Part shown: one piece after another, positions 5,585 through 9,861 of the stretch | Layout: each line of letters begins with the position of its first letter | Numbering within the stretch: position 1 is the stretch's first letter | NCBI GenBank assembly: GCA_016210935.1 | Contig: JACQTH010000549.1 | Location: 1-9,861, forward strand | DNA length: 9,861 nucleotides | Source: Acidobacteriota bacterium | GTDB taxonomy: Bacteria > Acidobacteriota > Vicinamibacteria > Vicinamibacterales > JACQTH01 | Reading direction: 5' to 3' | Notes under the pieces: generated by a model | The model's input: the letters and a program-made list of their open reading frames with translations, nothing else | Told to the model about the DNA's origin: nothing | Database searches by the model: none | Program-made: the position numbers and the translations under genes

Positions 5585-7288
5585 ATGGTGAAACGAATTC
5601 TCGCAGTGCTGGGCGCTCTGTGTCTGTACGCGCAGGGCGGTGCGGCCCAGTCCCAGTTGCCTGCAGCGGACCTGATCCTGCACCACGGCAAGATCGCCGT
5701 CGTGGACGACGCTTTCTCCATTCACCAGGCCATCGTGGTGAAGGACGGAAAAGTGCTCGCGTCCGGCGGCAACGACCTGGTGAAGGCATACCGCGCGACC
5801 CAGACGATCGATCTTGGCGGCCGGACCGTGATTCCCGGCTTCAACGACACACACATCCATCTCAGCGGGCAGGCGCGCCGACATCTCAACCTCGCCGGCT
5901 CGAAGTCGCTGGTCGAGATCAAGCGCAAGATCGCGGAGAAAGCCAAGGAGCTCGGCCCCGGCGAGTGGGTCACGGGGTCGGCGTGGTCCGAAGACGAGCT
6001 CGTGGAACGCAGGCGGCCGCTGCGAAAGGATCTCGACGAGGCGGCGCCACAGAACCCTGTCATCATCACGCGGGCCGGTGGCCACAGCGCGGTCGCCAGC
6101 AGCCTGGCGCTCGAGCTGGCGGGCGTGACCAGAGACACGCCGAATCCTGAGGGCGGCGTGATCGAGCGTGACGAAAAGGGAGAGCTGAACGGCGTCATCC
6201 GGGAGCGGCAGGGGATTGTCAGCCGGCTCGTGCCCCGTGCGTCGCGCGAGGAGCTGCGGGCCAGCTTCGTCCAGAACATCAGGAATCTCCTCCGCCTCGG
6301 CATCACGAGCTTCACGCTGGCCGGGACCTCACCGGACGGCTACGCGGAGTGGGAGTCGATGTACCGCGAGTTCGGAAGCGAGCTTCCTCGGGCGACGGTG
6401 CAGATTCGCTGGGCGACTCCGGCCGACCGCGGCGGTGGCGATCAGGTCAGCTGGGGCGGCCCCGAGAAGATGAAGGCGTTCGGGAGAAAGACGGGTGACG
6501 GGACCGATCGGCTGAAGCTCGGTGCCGTGAAGATCAGCGTGGACGGCGGCTTCACCGGGCCGGCCGCGTACACGCTGCAGCCCTACAAGGGTCAGGGATC
6601 CTACCGGGGATTCCTGAATTACACCGAGGAACAGCTCTATCAGATCGTGAAGGCGGGCCACGATCTCGGGTGGCAGATGGGGTTTCACACCATCGGCGAC
6701 GGCGCCATCAAGATGACCGTGGACGTCTTCGAGCGCGTGCTGCGCGAATCGCCTCGCGCCAACCATCGTCACTACCTCACGCACTTCACGGTGCCGCCGC
6801 CGGAGGCGACGTTGAAGCAGATGGCCGCCAATCAGATCCTGATCGCGCAGCAGCCGAACTTCACCTACACGCTGGAAGGCCGGTACGCCGAGAACCTCGA
6901 CGGCTATCGGCTCGAGCACAACAACCCCGTTCGCACGCCGATGAAGCACGGGATCTTCGTGGCGTTCAGCGCTGATGTGCTGCCGATCGGCCCGCTGGTC
7001 GGCTTGTACGCGGCGGTGACGCGAAAAGGGCTGTCGGGGAAAGTGTGGGGCGCCGATGAGGCCGTCACCATGCCGGAAGCGATTCGCGCGTACACGCGAA
7101 ACGCCGCGTATGTCAATTTCGACGAGCGGGTGAAGGGCACGCTGGAAGTCGGCAAGCTCGCGGACATGATTGTCCTGAACGAGGACCTGCTGACGATCAC
7201 CCCGTCCCGAATCCTCGGCGTCAAGGTGGACCTGACGATTGTGGGCGGTCGCATCGTCTTCGATCGATCGAAGACCACGACGAATTGA
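5585..7288 (+). CDS. Exported amidohydrolase family 3 (YtcJ-like) enzyme 1
   Basis: The protein has 567 residues. A signal peptide (about 1-21, MVKRILAVLGALCLYAQGGAA) predicts a periplasmic location. The amidohydrolase fold starts with the composite beta-sandwich ADLILHHGKIAVVDD and then GGRTVIPGFNDTHIHLSG. Likely metal and active-site residues are H90 and H92 (HxH), K316 in GAVKISVDGG (the carbamylated-lysine position), H368 in GFHTIGDGA, H400 in HYLTHFTV and D464 in FSADVLP. The C-terminus returns to the sandwich (GTLEVGKLADMIVLNEDLLTI). YtcJ-like members hydrolyse amide or related C-N bonds in varied compounds, so the substrate is undetermined. It begins 17 bp after the receptor stop and ends 22 bp before a homologous gene. 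Around D464 the spacing differs from the usual GSDxP (here SADVLP), hinting at a different pocket from its neighbour. Confidence 0.88.
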   Translation: MVKRILAVLGALCLYAQGGAAQSQLPAADLILHHGKIAVVDDAFSIHQAIVVKDGKVLASGGNDLVKAYRATQTIDLGGRTVIPGFNDTHIHLSGQARRHLNLAGSKSLVEIKRKIAEKAKELGPGEWVTGSAWSEDELVERRRPLRKDLDEAAPQNPVIITRAGGHSAVASSLALELAGVTRDTPNPEGGVIERDEKGELNGVIRERQGIVSRLVPRASREELRASFVQNIRNLLRLGITSFTLAGTSPDGYAEWESMYREFGSELPRATVQIRWATPADRGGGDQVSWGGPEKMKAFGRKTGDGTDRLKLGAVKISVDGGFTGPAAYTLQPYKGQGSYRGFLNYTEEQLYQIVKAGHDLGWQMGFHTIGDGAIKMTVDVFERVLRESPRANHRHYLTHFTVPPPEATLKQMAANQILIAQQPNFTYTLEGRYAENLDGYRLEHNNPVRTPMKHGIFVAFSADVLPIGPLVGLYAAVTRKGLSGKVWGADEAVTMPEAIRAYTRNAAYVNFDERVKGTLEVGKLADMIVLNEDLLTITPSRILGVKVDLTIVGGRIVFDRSKTTTN

Positions 7289-7297
7289 GCCGGAACT

Positions 7298-7302
7298 GGA
7301 GG
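7298..7302 (+). promoter_or_regulatory. Ribosome binding site that fixes the second amidohydrolase start
   Basis: GGAGG lies eight bases before ATG 7311, directly ahead of the signal peptide. An in-frame start at 7239 would overlap the preceding gene by 50 bp and add a charged, non-homologous leader. Confidence 0.8.
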
Positions 7303-7310
7303 GATCTCCT

Positions 7311-9098
7311 ATGCGACGACGTGCTGCGGTGGTCCTGGCGGCGGTCGTCCTGACGTGTTTCGCGTCAGGGTCGCCCGTCGCCCAGAATGCTTCGAGCCAA
7401 CAGCCCGCGCAATCGGCGCAGGCCGACCTCGTGATGATCAACGGCAAGGTGCTGACCGTGGACGCGAACGACTCGGTGGCGCAGGCGGTGGCGGTCGCCG
7501 GGGGAAAGATCATTGCGGTCGGCACCAACGAGGCGGTCAACGCGCGCGTGGGAAGCAAGACGCGCGTCATCGATCTGCGAGGCCGGACGGTGACGCCGGG
7601 CCTTATGGACACGCACGCGCACTTCTCGGCCGAGGACGAGATCTACTCGGTGAACCTGAGCGACGCGGCCCGCATGGACGATGTCCTGAAGCGCGTCCGT
7701 GACAAGGTCGCGACGCTCAAGCCGGGGGAGTGGGTGCGCGGGCGCGGCTGGGACGAGGGCAAGTTGGCCGAGCGCCGGTACATCTATGCCTCCGATCTCG
7801 ACAAGGTCTCGCCGAACAATCCCGTGTACCTGAGCCACACGATGGGGCACTATGGCGCCGCGAACAGTTACGCGATGAGGCTGGCGGGCATCACCGCGCA
7901 GACCCCGAACCCCTTCGGCGGAACGATCGATCGCGACGCGCAGGGCCTCGCGACCGGCGTGTTGAAGGAGTCGGCGCAGGGGCTCGTGACCAAGGCGATG
8001 CCGGCGCTGACGCCGCAGCAGCAACACGATCGGCAGCGGAACGGCGTGCTGAAGCTGATTGAGGAGTTCAACAAAGAGGGGATGACCGGCGCGAAAGACC
8101 CCGGGATCTTCGCCGACAAGTGGGACGTCTACCAGGAGCTGCTCAGGGAGAACAAGCTGAGCGTGCGTATCTTCGCGCTCTGGCGCGTGCGAAGCCTGGA
8201 GGCGGCCAACGAGACGATTGCGCGGCTCCAGAAGCTGCCGCGTCCGCCCGCCGGACTCGGCGACCGCCGGCTGATCTCGGGCGGCGTGAAGCTGGCCATC
8301 GACGGCAGCGGCGGGGCCCGAACCGCGTGGATGCACGAGGACTGGAACAAGGACTTCACATCGAAGGACACCGGCAACGCCGGCTATCCCACGATTGATC
8401 CGCAGCTTTACCGGCGCATCGTCACGCTGCTGCACAACAACGGCATCCACGTGAGCACGCATGCGATCGGCGACCGCGGGATTGACTGGGTCGTCGACTC
8501 GTACGAAGCGGCGCTGAAGGCGAAACCCACGCGCGGGTTGCGCCACGGCATCATCCACGGCAACACGCCCACCGACCACGCGATCGACGTCATGGCTCGG
8601 CTGCAGAAGACCTACGACACGGGCTATCCGGAGTCGCAGGCGCCGTTCCTCTGGTGGATCGGCGACACGTACGCCGGCAACCTCGGGCCGGAACGCTCGC
8701 CGCGCGAGAAGCCGTTCAAGACCTACCTGACAAAGGGCGTGATCTGGGCCGGCGGATCGGATTATCCGGTGGCGCCGTTCGAGGGCCGCATGGGTCTCTG
8801 GGCGTCAGTCGCGCGCAAGACCCTCAAGGGCGTGTACGGGCCGACGCCGTTTGGGACGAAGGAATCGGTCGACATCAAGACGGCGCTCCGCTCCTACACG
8901 ATCTGGGCCGCGCATCAGATGTTTCTCGAGGACAAGATCGGATCGATCGAAGTCGGCAAGGACGCCGACCTCGCGGTGTGGGATCGCGACATGTACACGA
9001 TCCCGACCGACGATCTCCCGAACCTGAGGTGCGAGATGACGCTGATCGCCGGCCGCGTGATCTACGAACGGGCGGGGAGATCAACGAGCATGCCGTGA
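7311..9098 (+). CDS. Exported amidohydrolase family 3 (YtcJ-like) enzyme 2
   Basis: The protein has 595 residues with a signal peptide (about 1-24, MRRRAAVVLAAVVLTCFASG then SPVA). C16 is not in a proper lipobox, so a lipoprotein is unlikely. The domain order matches enzyme 1: ADLVMINGKVLTVDAND, GRTVTPGLMDTHAHFS with H102 and H104, GGVKLAIDGSGGARTAW with K327, STHAIGDRG with H384, RHGIIHG with H412/H416, GGSDYPVAPF with D484, then IGSIEVGKDADLAVWDRD. These are the expected metal ligands and catalytic Asp of the family. The two enzymes share conserved blocks (for example PGEWV, NPV, AGIT/AGVT and TPNP-GG-I-RD) and look like an old tandem duplication. They differ in mid-regions such as the WMHEDWNKDF loop (about 342-351) and YPESQAPFLWWIGDTYAG here. 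Its substrate is unknown. It is the last gene of the block and converges with the toxin-antitoxin pair. Confidence 0.88.
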   Translation: MRRRAAVVLAAVVLTCFASGSPVAQNASSQQPAQSAQADLVMINGKVLTVDANDSVAQAVAVAGGKIIAVGTNEAVNARVGSKTRVIDLRGRTVTPGLMDTHAHFSAEDEIYSVNLSDAARMDDVLKRVRDKVATLKPGEWVRGRGWDEGKLAERRYIYASDLDKVSPNNPVYLSHTMGHYGAANSYAMRLAGITAQTPNPFGGTIDRDAQGLATGVLKESAQGLVTKAMPALTPQQQHDRQRNGVLKLIEEFNKEGMTGAKDPGIFADKWDVYQELLRENKLSVRIFALWRVRSLEAANETIARLQKLPRPPAGLGDRRLISGGVKLAIDGSGGARTAWMHEDWNKDFTSKDTGNAGYPTIDPQLYRRIVTLLHNNGIHVSTHAIGDRGIDWVVDSYEAALKAKPTRGLRHGIIHGNTPTDHAIDVMARLQKTYDTGYPESQAPFLWWIGDTYAGNLGPERSPREKPFKTYLTKGVIWAGGSDYPVAPFEGRMGLWASVARKTLKGVYGPTPFGTKESVDIKTALRSYTIWAAHQMFLEDKIGSIEVGKDADLAVWDRDMYTIPTDDLPNLRCEMTLIAGRVIYERAGRSTSMP

Positions 9099-9111
9099 CG
9101 CTCTCGACCAA

Positions 9112-9127
9112 CGCCAGCACCTTGGCG
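9112..9127. terminator. Small hairpin between convergent genes
   Basis: CGCCA (9112-9116) pairs with TGGCG (9123-9127) around a six-base loop, within the 42-bp gap between the second amidohydrolase and the toxin. No T-run follows in either direction. It is the only terminator-like element visible here. Confidence 0.25.
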
Positions 9128-9140
9128 GGTTCCCAGGTTG

Positions 9141-9482
9141 CTACATGAGGTCGAACACCAATTGGAGGCCTTCGCCGAGGGCGGCGAGCCGATCGCCCGG
9201 GAGCATGCCCAGGCGCTCTACGAAATCCGCTTTAAGCACCTTCTGCACGTCGTAGACATTCGCCACAGACGGCTTCGGCAACCCTGTGTCTCGACGGTCG
9301 AGCCGAAGATTGCCCGGCAGGCCCTCGAGATGGAGGCGGCTCGTGAGTGGGACGACCAGAAACGACCGGACGCGCGGTTCTCTCACTTTGTCCGTCTGGA
9401 CCACGACCGCCGGGCGGCGCTTGTCGACCCGCACCCACCAGACCTCGCCTCGCCGTGGCAGCGCCTCACCACTGGTCGTCAC
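9141..9482 (-). CDS. MazF/PemK-type mRNA interferase toxin
   Basis: Read from GTG 9482, the protein has 113 residues, the usual size for this family. Hallmarks are RRGEVWWVRV (10-19), the loop RRPAVVVQ (22-29, compare RP.lVvQ), FLVVPLTS (41-48, compare PlTS) and a later SVANVYDVQKVLK segment followed by ERLGML. MazF/PemK toxins are small SH3-like-barrel endoribonucleases that cut mRNA and stall growth, and they are neutralised by binding their antitoxin. The start is not certain. The GTG at 9482 overlaps the antitoxin gene by 17 bp, with GGAAGAG four bases upstream. An ATG at 9554 or 9536 would add 24 or 18 residues without family similarity and overlap the antitoxin much further. The overlap implies coupled translation, so the antitoxin is made first. 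Confidence 0.82.
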   Translation of the reverse strand: MTTSGEALPRRGEVWWVRVDKRRPAVVVQTDKVREPRVRSFLVVPLTSRLHLEGLPGNLRLDRRDTGLPKPSVANVYDVQKVLKADFVERLGMLPGDRLAALGEGLQLVFDLM

Positions 9483-9702
9483 GGTACTCTTCCGCCATCC
9501 GGCGGCGCTGATGCCGGCGCCAGGCTGCTTCGTCATCCACCACGTCCCAGCCATGGCGGTCGATGTATTCCTGCGTCTGTTGCCGTATGCGCTCGTCTTC
9601 GAGAAGGCGCGCGAGCAGTTCCGATCTCGAAGTCTGCTGACGGCGGGCGGCTTCGTCAGCGAAGGCGACCAGGTCCTTGGGAAGCGAAACGCCGATCTTC
9701 AT
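9466..9702 (-). CDS. Ribbon-helix-helix antitoxin (MazE-partner type)
   Basis: The protein has 78 residues. The N-terminal KIGVSLPKDLVAFADEAA strand-helix and the following SRSELLARLLED helix (about 2-36) form a ribbon-helix-helix DNA-binding domain. The C-terminal tail (about 45-78) is charged and Trp-rich (GWDVVDDEAAW, EEYRDDQW), as expected of a toxin-binding tail. It should neutralise the overlapping MazF-like toxin and repress its own promoter. It starts at ATG 9702 with no Shine-Dalgarno, immediately behind a strong -10 element, so translation is probably leaderless. Its stop (9468-9466) lies inside the toxin coding region. Confidence 0.82.
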   Translation of the reverse strand: MKIGVSLPKDLVAFADEAARRQQTSRSELLARLLEDERIRQQTQEYIDRHGWDVVDDEAAWRRHQRRRMAEEYRDDQW

Positions 9703-9703
9703 A

Positions 9704-9739
9704 CACTAGATAATACCACTAGGAATACTCTGGTATTCC
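9704..9739 (-). promoter_or_regulatory. Operator repeats upstream of the antitoxin gene
   Basis: GGAATAC-TCTG-GTATTCC (9722-9739) is a perfect inverted repeat with 7-bp arms. AATAC also occurs at 9712-9716, 12 bp from the copy at 9724-9728, and CACTAG occurs at 9704-9709 and 9717-9722. Three AATAC/GTATT half-sites thus line up across the promoter. This fits cooperative binding by a ribbon-helix-helix antitoxin. The -10 element overlaps the innermost half-site, so binding would block transcription. Confidence 0.6.
9710..9718 (-). promoter_or_regulatory. Extended -10 promoter of the toxin-antitoxin pair
   Basis: The minus strand reads TGG-TATTAT (9718-9710), an extended -10 (TGn plus 5 of 6 consensus). 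No recognisable -35 lies 16-18 bases upstream, which an extended -10 can compensate for. Transcription would start about 9703-9702, at the antitoxin ATG itself. Confidence 0.55.
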
Positions 9740-9766
9740 CGACATTCTTCCCAAACGCCGGGCGTC

Positions 9767-9861
9767 ATGATCGACTTCCACAAGCGAGACTTGCCGGTCG
9801 GTCCGCCGGCGGCCATGAAGATCTCGCGGGACGATCTGCTCGGCCAGATGCAGGAGCACGG
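9767..9861 (+). CDS. Possible 5' fragment of a divergent gene running off the right edge
   Basis: An ATG at 9767 opens 31 codons to the window end (MIDFHKRDLPVGPPAAMKI, then SRDDLLGQMQEHG). I do not recognise it. There is no Shine-Dalgarno before this ATG or before the internal in-frame ATG at 9815. An open frame also exists on the opposite strand. The late part is helix-like and hydrophilic. It would be divergent from the antitoxin and share its 64-bp upstream region. Confidence 0.3.
   Translation, partial: MIDFHKRDLPVGPPAAMKISRDDLLGQMQEH

Noticed and set aside
7311..7358. Lipoprotein signal for the second amidohydrolase (Cys16)
   Set aside because: The residues before the cysteine (V-L-T) do not fit the lipobox, and a normal signal-peptidase I site lies further on.
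6329..7612. 427-codon open frame on the minus strand
   Set aside because: It is antisense across the junction of the two amidohydrolases, whose motifs and ribosome binding sites are clear. It is a GC-codon shadow.
7365..8579. 404-codon open frame on the minus strand
   Set aside because: It is a shadow of the second amidohydrolase, with no recognisable motif or ribosome binding site.
9138..9713. 191-codon plus-strand frame
   Set aside because: It is antisense to the toxin-antitoxin pair, which has strong family motifs on the other strand.

Overview
The window is GC-rich, gene-dense bacterial DNA. Its character comes from a SusC/Oar-type TonB-dependent receptor with an N-terminal carboxypeptidase-regulatory-like domain, from tandem exported amidohydrolases, and from a small DUF2934 protein. 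Together these suggest a Gram-negative member of the Acidobacteriota, perhaps a Vicinamibacteria-like soil lineage. That placement is inference from gene content, since no rRNA or other marker gene is present.

Left part, minus strand: a seven-codon fragment of a gene runs off the left edge (1-21). Its ATG abuts an AT-rich palindrome and a good sigma70-type promoter, so its mRNA is probably leaderless. Next come three minus-strand genes that may form one unit, read from right to left. They are a Crp/Fnr-family regulator (1208-1897), a membrane-anchored left-handed beta-helix protein resembling the C-terminal part of Pls/PosA-type NRPS proteins (417-1190), and a DUF2934 protein (139-366).

Centre, plus strand: a divergent secreted NTF2/SnoaL-like protein (2053-2541) is followed by about 230 bp of intergenic DNA with several hairpins. 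Then comes a tightly spaced three-gene block: TonB-dependent receptor (2772-5567), exported amidohydrolase 1 (5585-7288) and exported amidohydrolase 2 (7311-9098). The gaps are 17 and 22 bp, and each start has a clear Shine-Dalgarno sequence. The likely logic is uptake of an organic compound across the outer membrane followed by hydrolysis in the periplasm by two paralogous YtcJ-like enzymes. The substrate cannot be read from sequence.

Right part: a minus-strand toxin-antitoxin pair converges on the amidohydrolases. It comprises a ribbon-helix-helix antitoxin (9466-9702) and an overlapping MazF/PemK-type toxin (9141-9482). The antitoxin starts directly behind an extended -10 promoter embedded in inverted and direct repeats, again with no Shine-Dalgarno. 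A possible plus-strand gene fragment (9767-9861) runs off the right edge.

No tRNA, rRNA, CRISPR array, insertion sequence or phage gene was seen. I did not find a clearly new multi-gene system. The most distinctive signals are the leaderless, palindrome-linked promoters at both ends, the stand-alone Pls/PosA-like domain beside a degenerate Crp regulator, and the receptor plus twin amidohydrolase cassette.
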